DNA of 64,000 nt from Meconema thalassinum (GCA_946902985.2 OX336394.1:273765496-273829495), one strand, 5' to 3'; positions 35,820 to 46,985 are shown, numbered from the stretch's first letter. Notes: a model not told the origin generated them from the letters alone. Numbers and translations: made by a program.

Positions 35820-37775
35820 CTACTGTGAATTCGAAGTTTTTTTTTCATTCCCCCGGGTTTGCTGTGTTCCCGATGGACCTGGTTCATTGGACTTCTGTTC
35901 CAAGAACTGCGAGTTTTCTTGGTGTCTTTCTTCCAAGATCTTCCTCGTCTCCTTATTGAACTCTTCATTGGACTGACGAATGTTCTCATTCCCTCTGTTA
36001 TTGTAGTTATTGTTTCTACCATAGTACCTTCTTTCCTGATATCTTCCTTGATTATTCCTTGGCACTCTCCATCGATTGTCATATCGATATCCACCCTTTA
36101 GTCTCGCATAAGGCTTGTAACTGTATCTATTAGTGTTCTGATTCCATCCTCTTTTATCAGGCTCTTCCCTCGGCGTTTTCTCTTCTCGCCCCTCTCGAAT
36201 CTCTCGAGGTGTTTGGGAATAACTGTCGGCCATAACAGTGTACACAGCGTTGCCATTCTTTCCTCCCTTCTGATGGAAGAATTGAGCGTTCGTGTGATCA
36301 AGTTTCTGCAATACCTCGTCAAATTGCTCCATATTATAAATGTCAGCAGCGATCAAAGTTCTTTGGACTTCTGCTGGAAACTGACGTATTAATGCAGTAA
36401 TTAATTCATTATCTGGCATCGACGGATCTAAATGTTGAAGTTTAGAAAGCTGTCCAGAAAAGTACGAAGAGTATCGAGTAGGTTGTGACGTCGAAAATCT
36501 CTTCGAATATAATTCTGCTCTGACTTGCTGTTGGGTTTCCGGGGACCAAAACTTTTTCAATAACCCACGGGAAAACTCCTCAAAATTGGTGAGAGTGGAC
36601 CTGAATACTCTAAACCAGAGAAGTGCGGGCCCTTCCAAAAATTTCCCTATCACTCGGATTTGTCTTTCCTTAGGGATTTTGGAATCTTTAAGGTAATCAC
36701 CTGCTTCTCTCAAGAATTCTACGGGTGTCACAGAATCTCGCCCTGAAAATTTAGAAGGCTTATCCTCCACATTCTTGAATACAGTTATGGGGTTAGATTG
36801 AAATACTGTCCTGGCCTCATCCTGTCTTTGACTATCATTTCCTCTAGCTGCTCCTAGGTTTACCTGTATCTGTTCTTCTCCTCTTATACTTGGCATTTTC
36901 AACAGATAGTCAGCCTGTTTCTCGTCCTTAACTTGGATTTTCAAAGCCTCAATTGCCTTATGGTTTTCTTCGGCCTTTTTTCTAATTCCTTCGGTTTCCT
37001 TCTTTATTTCTTCTGTTTCCCTATAGTTCTCCTTGACATCAGTGGATATCTGGTTCATAACAGCCTCGTGACTCTTCAATGACCCTGTCATATCTGATAT
37101 GACCTTCTGAGTCGCTTGAATATCTTTGGAAATTACTTGAATATGGGATGACAAAGATTCTCTAATCTCCTTGATTCCATCTTGGTTCTCCAGCTTGAGT
37201 GTGTTTTTAATCTCATCGATAACTGTGGTTTTAATTTCAGTTTGTAATTCATTAATCATACCTTCTCTTATTTCTCCCACTACGAGTTCTTTGAATTGGT
37301 CTGTCAAACGTTGAACAACTAGAGTTGCCATCTCATTGCTCTCTTTCTTCACTCTGACTTCTAGGTTGACCATTTCTTCACCAACTTTCCTAAGACCACT
37401 TTCTATCCTATCAGCTAAGCTTTGGGATCTTAGATCGGCATCGCGAAATTTATCGTCCATTAAACTTGCGTTAGTAGCTAATGAAGTTTCGAGCTCATGT
37501 GTTTTTTCGCATAATTTAGTCATTTTACCCTCTAGTGACATTTTCAAAATTTCGGAATTTTCTTTAAATTTATTTTCCATAGAATTCAATTTACTATTTA
37601 AACTATCTTTTAAGTTATCTTTTAACCTGCTTTCTAACATATCGGAATTTTCTTTACGTTTCTTTTCCAAGGCCTCTGTATTTTCTTTCATGATGGCTGC
37701 TACGCGCAGTCCAGCTTCTTTGGAACTCTCTTCCAAACTCCTCATCATCCTCATCATCTCTTCCATAATTTTCAA
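35820..37775 (-). CDS. Gypsy gag with long N-terminal coiled coil, intact
   Basis: An unbroken 651-codon ORF. Residues about 1-310 are almost wholly charged heptad-like sequence (MKENTEALEKKRKENSDMLE and many similar segments), predicting a very long coiled coil. Residues about 335-495 match the retrotransposon gag capsid region: PSKFSGRDSVTPVEFLREAG, LEGPALLWFRVFRSTLTNFE, YFSGQLSKLQHLDPSMPDNE. The C-terminal 120 residues are basic and rich in R, G, Y and N (NNQGRYQERRYYGRNNNYNN), with no CCHC knuckle seen; this would replace the usual nucleic-acid binding motif. It is longer than most Gypsy Gags. It lies upstream of the protease frame, separated by about 90 bases. Confidence 0.85.
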   Translation of the reverse strand: MKIMEEMMRMMRSLEESSKEAGLRVAAIMKENTEALEKKRKENSDMLESRLKDNLKDSLNSKLNSMENKFKENSEILKMSLEGKMTKLCEKTHELETSLATNASLMDDKFRDADLRSQSLADRIESGLRKVGEEMVNLEVRVKKESNEMATLVVQRLTDQFKELVVGEIREGMINELQTEIKTTVIDEIKNTLKLENQDGIKEIRESLSSHIQVISKDIQATQKVISDMTGSLKSHEAVMNQISTDVKENYRETEEIKKETEGIRKKAEENHKAIEALKIQVKDEKQADYLLKMPSIRGEEQIQVNLGAARGNDSQRQDEARTVFQSNPITVFKNVEDKPSKFSGRDSVTPVEFLREAGDYLKDSKIPKERQIRVIGKFLEGPALLWFRVFRSTLTNFEEFSRGLLKKFWSPETQQQVRAELYSKRFSTSQPTRYSSYFSGQLSKLQHLDPSMPDNELITALIRQFPAEVQRTLIAADIYNMEQFDEVLQKLDHTNAQFFHQKGGKNGNAVYTVMADSYSQTPREIREGREEKTPREEPDKRGWNQNTNRYSYKPYARLKGGYRYDNRWRVPRNNQGRYQERRYYGRNNNYNNRGNENIRQSNEEFNKETRKILEERHQENSQFLEQKSNEPGPSGTQQTRGNEKKTSNSQ

Positions 37776-38273
37776 TATTAGTCAAAACTTAGGGGTATAC
37801 ATGTTGGCAGACACAAGATTATAACTAGAACAAGAAATATGAATAGCTAATTGGAACACTCTAATAAAATGAGATTTGTCCTAATGTCGACGCGATGGAA
37901 AAAAAACTTCTCTACTTTTACGAATTAAATTTACCACAATATCACAAGAAAAATATGCAAGTCCTCAAATATCCTCCACCTGGATTCTACTAATGCGTAT
38001 GCCCAGTCATCGAACGTTTACTACTGAATTTACTTGACGCCCTAATGGTTAAGCCATTATCAAAATAATCAAACCCATTCTAATTATTAACCCAGTTAAT
38101 TTTTAATTTTCCCCACTAATTGGGTTTCCTACTAATTTATTCATCCAAAGCAGACATCTCTCAACTCCCAAAATATCTATAAAAAAAATATCACAATTTA
38201 AATCGGCATGCGATTGACCGTGTCAAACTCGGGCCCCACGTTCGAAGCCATTTTCTCTCTCTATCTTATTTTA

Positions 38274-41200
38274 TGTGCCCGTTTAGACCGTAGTCCGCAC
38301 GACCACATATGCATTTTACCAAGAATCAGTCAGCACGAGAGTCAGAATATCTCGGGGCGCCAGATGGGTTAAAGCTAATCGCAAAAAAAACGACATCAAA
38401 ATAAAAATAAAAATGCTTCACTGATTTTTGGCTCAATGCAACAATAAGGATAGAAGGAGATTCAACTGGGCATAACACAACATGTAAAATTATCTCATTT
38501 TATTCTAACATTTAAAATTGACTGCAAAATGATGCTCAAGGTAACATCATTCCAGTGCGACGGCACACACTACTATTTACACAATGTACAGAAATTTTTC
38601 AACACATTGAACAATTGTCCTTGGAGACACAAGTCGGATTATCAGTCCTGTAGACTGTGTTCCAAAATTATATCAATTATTTACGATGAAATCCAGTTCA
38701 AATTTAATTGTCTTTACTGGAAATATTGTAGTTCACTGGTTGAATTTCTAACATGATATTAACACTCGTAGAAATTCTCACTGTTTATAATTGTTTATAG
38801 ATTTTTTTTTAACTTCCACTTATTTTTCCAGTTTCAAAAATATTGTCAAAAATATTATCTTTGACCCAACACTAATTATGTACACATATTAATAACAACA
38901 TCTGAGAAGTATTTGACCCTTGAGCATAGCATCGTAGAACTGTGCGAAGCACAACAAAATTTATTATTCTTCCAAAATTAAACATTTCGAGAAGTGACTC
39001 GATTATGAACTTCAAATTCCAAAGAAATATGATTTCTGAATCATCAGCTTGATCATAAAAAAATTTTGAACCATTCAACTATTCGATTTTCCACTTGGAA
39101 TTATTATTAAGAAAAATATTTATATTTGTTGCTATTTTAGTAACTTTCACAACTTGCAATTCTTGAACAGAATGCGGAAATAAGAATTGTAGCTTTATAA
39201 TAAATTCATTTAGTTCATGACAATAGGATTGAAAACATCCTTTAAGTAATTCGTGGATATAGAATTATTTTTTTTAATTGGCAGTGGCCCATTCAATTAT
39301 TTGTGTCAGAACACAATATCCCAACAACAACGGCAAAGGTCTTCCTCTGAAGAAGAATAAAATTTTATCATGACAAAACCGGGTTCTAGCAAATCCAAAG
39401 TATTAATGGAATACGTAAACAAGTTTGAAATAATTACTGATGGTTTGGTCATTCATTCGACGAAATGTGTGGTTCCAATACTCCTCCTATAAACCTGAGC
39501 CATCGAACCTGCTATTTGATTGATGCTCAAAAAAAACTCCTCATTCCTGCGACTTAAACATGCGCACCTGGGAATGGCATTTCAACTACTCCACACACAC
39601 ATAAATTTTCTTCCCAAAATTTATACAATAAATCAAGCCTCTGCTTGTTATCAAAACTGGAAGATGTATAAACTTACAAGTTTATTTTATTTTACCATTC
39701 AGTTCAAACCGTGAAGTTACCACACTTGTGATATTCTCTATTTCACTTTCGAATGTGTGCCTACGTCATGATTTTATATAAACACAAAAAAAAATCCTAA
39801 TTGATACAAATATCATTGGCTTCCTGTTTCATGCCTTTCCGTGTTATCTGAAAAATATACTTTGCTCAATGCAAATATTAACTGTTCAACCAGAACTATA
39901 ATGTTGGTGGAATACGGGCTTGCGCTATCCACTAGCTTTCGGAAAATCACCTGTTCCAAACTAGGAATGATTAAACTAATCCTTAAGCTCTCTCTCAACG
40001 AATGTGATTATTAGAAAATGTAAGATCCAATAATTAATTAAAAAAATTATGAAAATTATTATTATTATTATTGGATTATTATTGTTATTATTTCCTTAAA
40101 TATGTTTAATTATTATTTCCTTATGTGAAAAAACCACATGTTCGACTCTTCGAATATCGACAAAATATCCATTCCTCAACAAAAATAAATATTAACTTCT
40201 ACAGTTATATCGGCTGATTACCGTGATTCTCAAACAAAATGAACATTCAAATAAATGCTCGGTATGCTCGGTCATCGATCCTAAACTGTTCTGAGTGCTG
40301 AAAATACTCAGAATAACCCTAATGTGTCTTGCGTAAATCAATGCAAGATTTAAATACGAAGGAAAATAAATGTGTTGGTCATCTGCAGAAAATGAGTTTG
40401 TTCCAATTAGCTAGGCATAATATAAAAGTCAAATGTGGCTTACATTTCTCGTTGGTCTTGAAGCGAAGTGAACCTGGTCTGTACCAGATTTATCCAGATA
40501 CATGCCCTATTGGACACGCACGTCTAATCCTTGTGTCGGCCGCCATTATATACCCACAATCTGTCTAGCACGACATAGTGGAAATATTTCTTGAAGTTTG
40601 AAGTAACTGCTGATCCATTTTAATATTGACTTCAATTAAATCCATGGCAGTTCGCTTAAATGGGGTCAGATCCAAATGATCTCTTCTCAAAAGCGTCAGT
40701 TGTAACATAACTCACGGTAATCTTTTCAGTACAGGAAAACACTGATAGTCTAAAACAATCAACGGCTGTTCTGAAGATCGTTCCCTGGGCATGGCTTCTC
40801 ACCATCTATCATGCGCGAAGCAACATATAGTTTCCCTTTGTCGGCTAATGAACAACACCGTGATAGACTGGCCTTCAATATACTGAAAGATCTGAGTGGT
40901 TATTTAGTTACAATTTGTGAAACTGACAAGATGGAAAAATATCCAAGTATTGCATTATTGTTACTGGACTGTGACAGAATAATATCTAGGCAAAGTCTAG
41001 CATATGTCCATATAGAAACAAAGTGTTTCACCAATGTCCGTAGAAAATAACAATCACCTTAGTGATTCCCTCTACCGGAAACTTACTACGTTCCCCACGT
41101 ATCGTAGCACTTTTGTGACTATCACAATTCAAAGATATCTTCTGCGTAGATTCGGCAACCATGTGCCTTGGCTCGACGTAGCAGCAGCACCTTGTCCTAC

Positions 41201-41610
41201 AAGAGCTTGGTTTGAAGTGAGCTCCTTATGCTTGGGCCGAGCGGCTTTTATACAAAACGGTCGGCTCCACGCTGGATCACGCTGAAATCTGTAAATCCTC
41301 ATATCTCCGGTGTCTCTGGTCTGATTCACTTGAGACTAAGTGCATCCTCTTTCATTTGGCCGTGCCAGTAATCTGATCCAAGTATCAAGTCTCTACTCCA
41401 TGGCTAAGTATTTAATCACCAAATAGTCTCGACCTCTGCTACTATTTGCCACGTCACTTAACATCTTCTTGGCTGCATAAAGTTTCCATTTCAATCTAGA
41501 AGGAAAGGAGCGCGATATTCAAATATCACAACTTTCAAAAGCGGCTGTAGCCTTTCCCTTGATACCTAGGTGTCTGAATCTTGGAATACCCATTCCTAGA
41601 ATTGGGCACA
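38274..41610 (-). repeat. Gypsy 5' LTR (3337 bp)
   Basis: The copy of 29195-32529 at the 5' side in the minus sense; it would carry the promoter. It starts TGTGCCCG at 38274 and ends GGGCACA at 41610 as read on +. Confidence 0.92.
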
Positions 41611-42149
41611 GTATTGTCACTGGATGTCTGAGACCTACTCCAGTGCAGAAGATCTACCCTCTCGCTGGCATTGCTCCTCCAGTTATTCGACGCAGGGTGG
41701 CAGCAGAGAAAGAGAGACAAAAGCTTGAAACAAATCCCAGACATTCTATGTTCAACCACAAGGTGACCACTCCTCGCCTAAGATCCAGGAAGAGTTTTAT
41801 TAAGAGAACAGTACCCCTCCATACCAAGCCAGACGTCCGGCGTGTGTCACTCTGGAAACAAATAGTACCAAAGGGGTTAACCCCTAAAGGAGAACTGAGC
41901 AGTGGTAGTCATTTGCCTTATACCACCTGGAGGTCCTTAAACCGGATGAGAACAGGAGTGCCTACGTGTCGTAGCAACCTTGAAAAGTGGGGTTATGCAG
42001 AAGATCCACGATGTGCCTGCGGAGAAATCCAGACTCCACAACACCTGCTCACGTGCAAAGAACTTAATGACACCTGCAGCCAAGAAGACCTTATGTTGGC
42101 CACAGACCGAGGGATAAGAGCTGCAGAGTTCTGGAAAGGAAGAATTTAG
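41611..42149 (+). pseudogene. Jockey-like LINE RT C-terminal fragment, 3' side of the Gypsy insertion
   Basis: Continues the frame of 29065-29194: VTGCLRPTPVQKIYPLAGIA, PPVIRRRVAAEKERQK, then a C-terminal zinc-like motif CACGEIQTPQHLLTC, ending AAEFWKGRI. The following bases are (GTAAA)n-like (TTAGTAAAGTAAAGTAAG), typical of a Jockey-type 3' tail. It is the 3' terminus of an older, 5'-truncated LINE. Confidence 0.8.
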
Positions 42150-42166
42150 TAAAGTAAAGTAAGTAC

Positions 42167-43148
42167 CTAAGCCAGGGTGAACACTGAAGAAACGGGTTTC
42201 ATGAAAATAGTTTTATGAAACGTGAACTTTGTTTTTGTGAAACCATTTGATTTAAACATACAGGAAGGGGCACACTACGTTTCTTGAAACTGTAGTTTCA
42301 GTTGGTTTCATTAAATATATTTCACGCAACCAAAAAGATAGGGTTCGTCGAAACAAAGTTTCATGTGGTTGAGGTTATAAGTCAGGTTATATTGTCTTAT
42401 CATTGCTCGAAAGTTCAGTTTTGATTATTTGTGTTTTTAGTCATATGACAAAGAGCCAATCTCCAGTGTGTGTCTTATTTCCTTATTGTTGAGTCAACTA
42501 ACTCTAGCAATTGAACAAAGAGAGCTTGTATATCCTATGATAACTTTGAAATTTCTCTTCGTCCGCACTGATTTCACGAGCTACCGGGTGAGTTAGCCGT
42601 GGTCGTTACGGCGTGGCTGCAGGCAGTCGCTCACATCCGGGAGGCGAGGAGGTTCGATTCCCCCCGCCGGCAACCTTGAAGATGGTCTTGTGTGGTTTCC
42701 CATCTTCCTTCCAGGCAAATGCTGGGGTTGGTCGCTACCTATAGGCCACAGCCGCTACCTTCCAAATCCTCGTCCTTACATTCAAACTTTCCTCCCCCGA
42801 CAACACTCCACAAGCAACGGTACTTGTAGCTCACCCCATGGGTGTCCGCATGGAAGCAGCTACAAACTCTGGCGAGCCGAACATGTCCTCGGACACTCCC
42901 GGCACTAAAAGCCAACCGTTATAAAAATTAAAAAATCACGAACTACAACATAGCAAGTGGTTTGTCGATCCGTATTTAATGGGTGAACCCAATACTTCCT
43001 TCTCTTTTTTTACTTCTTTCTCATCCACCACCATAAAATAAACACATCTTTTTCGTCAGAAGACACGCTGAAATGGCTTCCTATTTGTGCATTGAATAAT
43101 GAAACGAGTTTCATGAAACCAGTTCCTCCAGTGTGCACAGTGCCTTAG
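42167..43148. mobile_element. Non-autonomous element with imperfect terminal inverted repeats
   Basis: The left end carries CTAAGCCAGGGTGAACACTG then GGGTTTCATGAAA. The right end carries TTTCATGAAACCAG then CCAGTGTGCACAGTGCCTTAG. The ends are inverted and about 45 bp long, and the GTTTCATGAAA palindrome recurs inside. No transposase. A target duplication was not resolved. A SINE at 42590-42935 is nested within. Confidence 0.65.
42590..42935 (+). mobile_element. tRNA-headed SINE (family B core) nested in a TIR element
   Basis: The head has GAGTTAGCCGTGGTCGTTAC and B box GGTTCGATTCCCC. The core TTCCAGGCAAATGCTGGGG and the GGCCACAGCCGCTACCTTCC block are shared with the SINE at 6260-6548. The 3' part has ACATGTCCTCGGACACTCCC then GGCACTAAAAGCC and an A-rich end. 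Confidence 0.8.
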
Positions 43149-43149
43149 T

Positions 43150-43890
43150 GTTATCAACACCCGCCAGGTGCTCACAACTTGCGGGACGTGGGTTGGCGAC
43201 CACGGGACCCCAGCTGAGTTCGGAATTGCTTCCACTTACTTGTGCCGGGCTCCTCTCTGTTGTCTTTCCTCTCGACCTCCCTTGGTCAACTCTTGTTCTT
43301 TTCTGACCCTAGCGGTATTAGGGTATCAGAGGGCTAGGTTGCCTTTCACTTTCCCGCCTTATTTGGCCCTTGTCTCATCTTTCCTGAACCCTCATTCTTC
43401 AAGGGGTCAGACCTCTTGTATTTTTTCATTGTATCTCCTGCCTTCTGCTCAAGGCCCTCAAGGAGGCAGGGTGTGTGTAGCCCCACCACTTATGGTGCAC
43501 CCTGGATTGTGCTACACCCTCAAGGGCTCACGTCTGGTGAGTTTGGGCGTTGGCGACCCCAAGGGCTTCCTGAGCTGGGTCCGGTTTATCTCCTTCCATT
43601 GCCTTTGGGGCGGTCCCCCTACTCTTTACCTTTCCTATCTGCCTTTCCTGGCTCGCCTTTCTTCCAAGTCCCTTAATTCTCATTCTTCGAGGGTTGTGGG
43701 CATTTCCTTTCCTCCTGTCTTTTGTTTCCCTTATTCTTAATTTGTTTTATATTTCCTCTTCTAGTTTGTAAGTTTGTAGTTAGCTTCAGGTTTAGTTTTA
43801 TTTCATTAACATTTTCACATCACCCAAACCATTAGGGGCTGTTAACCCAGATGTTTGGCCCCTTAAAACCACAATTATTATCATCAGTCT
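43150..43890 (+). repeat. Dispersed repeat family C, plus-strand copy
   Basis: Matches the reverse complement of 5170-5690 over most of its length. It carries a 190-codon open frame (43168-43740) whose frame is shared by part of the other copy, without any recognised domain. It ends GTTTGGCCCCTTAAAACCAC followed by ATTATTATCATCA. Confidence 0.7.
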
Positions 43891-43950
43891 CGGGATTTAC
43901 ACTATCAAATCTTCAATTAAAAATACAGCAGTAACTTCGCTCTTTTTCAG

Positions 43951-44060
43951 TTGGTGAAGGCCAAGGACCAAGTACTCCCACTGATGGTGATGAGAACTCT
44001 AGGAGACTACCCGGGACTACCTGGTGTCTTTGTGGCTGGAGTGTTCAGCGCTGCCCTCAG
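43951..44060 (+). CDS. SLC5-family symporter, internal exon 3 of 5 seen
   Basis: The acceptor CTCTTTTTCAG and donor CTCAG/GTATGAGT frame it. It starts in phase 0 and reads LVKAKDQVLPLMVMRTLGDY, then PGLPGVFVAGVFSAAL. This is the highly conserved K-DQ-LP and PG-PG-FVAGVFSAALS block of SLC5 transporters, near the sodium-binding core. It ends with two bases (AG) of a serine codon completed by the next exon. Confidence 0.95.
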
Positions 44061-44425
44061 GTATGAGTGAAGGTGTATGGGGAGTCAACCCTAACAAGGG
44101 AATGTGAACCGATCTGTATCAAACTTGCCTCATGTGTACAGCGTGTTCTGATTCAACACGGAACTACCCACCTGCAATTGGCTTGAAATCTGATCGCAGC
44201 GCGCTAGCGACGGGACTGAGTTCGATTTCACTGATTGCCGCCTTTTTATGCAGCATTGCAAAGTATTTTGCTCTTTCAAAATATATTTACACAGGCTTCA
44301 CAATAAGTTTGAACGATTTCTGTTTCAGAACTTGTTATTTTACGCTTCTGTTGATGGTTTTTCTAGAGCATTTCTATGAATTAAAATTTAATTTTACGAC
44401 ATAGTTTATTATAACACAATGTGTT

Positions 44426-45107
44426 TTATGTTCGACCCTCACTATTATGTGTCAGATAACTGTATCATAATGATGGTCATTATAACACTGTTTTCCATTA
44501 TGATACAGTTTCTCCAGCCAATCAGAGCTCGTTCATTGACCAATTAGGTAACGATAACTTCGCGCATGCGCTCAAAATCCAACATGTTCGACATAAAAAC
44601 AACATCGAACTATAATAAATTACCGACATGGAATACCCACCGTCCATATGTTCGCGTAAATAAACTGGCGAATATGAGACAAGAAATAGCACTGTACCTT
44701 AAAATCACCAACACTAATTTCTACACAGCGCATTGTCTTCAAATGACTGCGGTGGCAATATTACTGAGGGACGGCTGATGTAAACGTATGGCTGCATATG
44801 GCATTGCAAGCCCACAGAGCGCATGCGTCGGTCGTTCAAAGCTCTTGAAAGACAAAGATATAACACCCAACGCTCGCTCTGCGATCACAAAATTCCAGTA
44901 GCTGACTCTCAACAGATATTTATGAATATTTATGTTAAAACATATAATAAAGTTATAATTATCGTCGAACATAAACAGTCGTATGCAACTCGCCTATAAT
45001 GGTAATTAAGACACTAGTATGGAAATTATAAAACTCGCATACGCTCGTTTTATAAAAAATACTCGTGTCTTAATTATAGCCATTATAGGCTCGTTGCATA
45101 ATGTACT
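44426..45107. mobile_element. Nested hairpin-rich insertion in the left arm of the mariner-like element
   Basis: The inverted arms of the host element are continuous if this 0.7-kb block is removed. It contains ATGTTCGACC near its left edge and GTCGAACAT near 44963, TGTATCATAATG against CATTATGATACA (44461-44510), and a hairpin CCTATAATGGTAATTAAGAC / GTCTTAATTATAGCCATTAT (44992-45090). No coding sequence is recognised. The superfamily is unknown. Confidence 0.6.
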
Positions 45108-45320
45108 ATTTGTGTTGTGTTTTATTTACAACACAATTTATTGATTTTTACTCCAATACCACAAAACGAGATACAATTTCGAAATGATTTGTTACAAAAT
45201 TGAGTTTAATTAAGAATAAGTTTCAACGATTTCTATTTCAGAACTATTTACCTGCAACAATGTAAAATGATAGAACGACGAACACAGGCAGTTTAGTCTT
45301 ACTTCATACTCCAGGACATC

Positions 45321-45647
45321 TTGGATGGTTTTACATTGGCGGAGTTGAACAACATGCTTTTTCAACAAGATGGTCATCCAGCGCACTCCTCCAGACTGGC
45401 GAGCGGCTTTATAGAATTCCCACCACGTTCACCTTATCTGACCGTCCTGGATTTCTTCATTTGGGGCTACGTCAGGTCAAGAGTATTTTTAAGATCACCA
45501 CAAACACCCGAAGAAATGGAGCTCGTCATTACCGAAGCCTTTGCGGAAATTACTCCTCAGATGTGGTCGAACCCAAGAGAGAACTTCATGCGACGAGTGG
45601 CCCTCTGCTTGGAAAATGATGGACGCCACTTCGAACACCTTATGTAA
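45321..45647 (+). pseudogene. Mariner-like transposase, C-terminal catalytic fragment
   Basis: The frame holds LFQQDGHPAHSSRLASGF, then FPPRSPYLTVLDFFIWGYVR and SRVFLRSPQTPEEM. These are the second aspartate block (QQDG-P-H) and the PPRSPDLTPLDFFLWG block that carries the third catalytic residue in mariner-type enzymes. Here the conserved PDL reads PYL, so one key aspartate of the motif appears replaced by tyrosine. The N-terminal HTH half and the first catalytic block are missing. It ends with ENDGRHFEHLM. Confidence 0.75.
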
Positions 45648-46229
45648 TTGTCCATTTGCAGTAGATGTAACGTCTGTGATAAATTAACTTATTTAGTCGC
45701 ATCGAAGACTGATTACACTTTTGTAACAAATCGTTTCCAAATTTTATCTCTTTTTGTACTATTGGGTTAAAAAGCACTACATTGTGTTGTAAATAAAATA
45801 CAACACAAAAACACATTGTGTTGTAATAAACTATGTTGTAAAATTTAATTTTATTTCATAGAAATGCTCTGCAAAAGCCATTAACAGAAGCGTAAAATAA
45901 CAAGTTCTGAAACAGCCTGTGTAAATATATTTTGAAAGAGAAAAATACCTAGCAATGCGGCATAAGAAGGCGGCAAACTGTGAAATCGAACTCAGCCCCG
46001 TCGCTAGCGCGCTGCGAGCAGATTTCAAGCCAATTGCAGGTGGGTAGGCAACCCATCTTACAGTTCCGTGTTGAATCGGAACACGCTGTACAATAGGTCA
46101 GACCACAAGAATGGCATCTGTGGATGTTGACTCTCCAAATTCTTTGTGACAATCCCTTGAGTTGAACAAGTACGCACGCTGAATTCCTTCGCAATCTTCG
46201 GCCAACCCGTCTCCCTTCAGTAACCTGTC

Positions 46230-46440
46230 TGTGGTAAATGGGCCAATTGTTACTTTAAAGGGGCTTGATGGCACTTGCCTCTCACCAAGGCGTATCGAGT
46301 TTGGTTCCCGGTTAATGCATGTGAGGTCTTTGCAGGTGAAATGTCACATCTGGTGGTTTGGATTTCACGTTAACAGGCGATTGCAAGATTATCGGCCACG
46401 AAAAACTACAAGCTTCTTTCCTTCTTATTTATACCATCTT
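46230..46440 (+). mobile_element. SINE-like copy (family E)
   Basis: A tRNA-like region with GTTTGGTTCCCGG is followed by GTGAGGTCTTTGCAGG and GCCACGAAAAACTACAAGC. A second, more decayed copy in the same direction lies at 46795-46985 (GTTTGATTCCCG and GCCACGTAAAACTACAAG). Confidence 0.6.
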
Positions 46441-46559
46441 ATGAACTCCGTGGCCCATTAATGGCCTGGCCTACGAAGCAACCACTGCTCAGTCATTTGG
46501 CCTACAGAGTGCGGGGTGACACGTGGTCAGCGCGACAGGTCCCCTCGGCCGTTAATCTT

Positions 46560-46740
46560 GGCTTTCTTGACTTAAGCTTTGTCTCTCGGTCAGACAGCTA
46601 CTCAATTGTCCTCACGAGGCTGAGTTCATCCTATTCCTGACCTATCGTCAGTTTTGAAATCCCTGGTGGAGCCGGGAGTCGAACCTAGGGGCCTCCGGGT
46701 GAGAGCCAGGATCGCTATCCTACACCACAGGGACGACTAT
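46560..46740 (-). mobile_element. tRNA-headed SINE, minus strand
   Basis: Read on the minus strand the head is GTCGTCCCTGTGGTGTAGGA and the B box GGTTCGACTCCC, followed by GGCTCCACCAGGG and a body. The clear A and B boxes and the absence of a complete cloverleaf indicate a SINE rather than a tRNA gene. Confidence 0.7.
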
Positions 46741-46794
46741 AACATTTTATGCGTGTACTGTAATTTACACCCGAGTGCTTTATTCCTGGGAGCG

Positions 46795-46985
46795 TGGGGG
46801 TGCAGAGGTTAAGCTGTTTGGCTTGTTTGATTCCCGAACAATGTATGTGAGATTTTTGAAGAAATACCACCTTCTGTGGTTCTAATATAACGTAAGAATG
46901 GAGTTTGCATGGCTCATGTTCGCAAGATTAACAGCCACGTAAAACTACAAGTTTCCTTTTTCGCTTCTCCTCTATTCCGCTGCGT
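46795..46985 (+). mobile_element. SINE-like copy (family E), second copy
   Basis: It parallels 46230-46440: GGTTAAGCTGTTTGGCTTG, GATTCCCGAACAATGTATGT, then ACAGCCACGTAAAACTACAA. It is diverged, with no target duplication seen. Confidence 0.5.

Larger units (their letters stand above)
29195..41610 (-). mobile_element. Gypsy (Ty3-like) LTR retrotransposon with 3.3-kb LTRs
   Basis: A 12.4-kb element read on the minus strand. Each LTR starts TGTGCCC and ends GGGCACA. Target duplication GTAT lies at 29191-29194 and 41611-41614. The internal region (32530-38273) holds gag and a broken pol. A purine-rich tract (GGTGTGGGGTGGA on the minus strand) precedes the 3' LTR at 32530. A possible primer-binding site starting TGGCTTCGAACGTGGGGC lies at 38233-38250, unusually about 24 bases from the 5' LTR. 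The LTRs differ at roughly one percent of positions by eye. Confidence 0.92.
44139..46088. mobile_element. Mariner-like element with very long terminal inverted repeats and TA target
   Basis: Both tips read CAGCGTGTTC inward and are flanked by TA (44137-44138 and 46089-46090). The arms match over about 287 bp (44139-44425 against about 45800-46088). A further about 100 bp (45108-45215 against about 45715-45800) extends the match beyond an inserted segment, giving arms of nearly 390 bp. A remnant of a mariner-type catalytic domain lies inside (45321-45647). Confidence 0.85.

Noticed and set aside
37336..37824. 162-codon plus-strand ORF
   Set aside because: Antisense shadow of the coiled-coil Gag; hydrophobic composition results from complementing K/E-rich codons.
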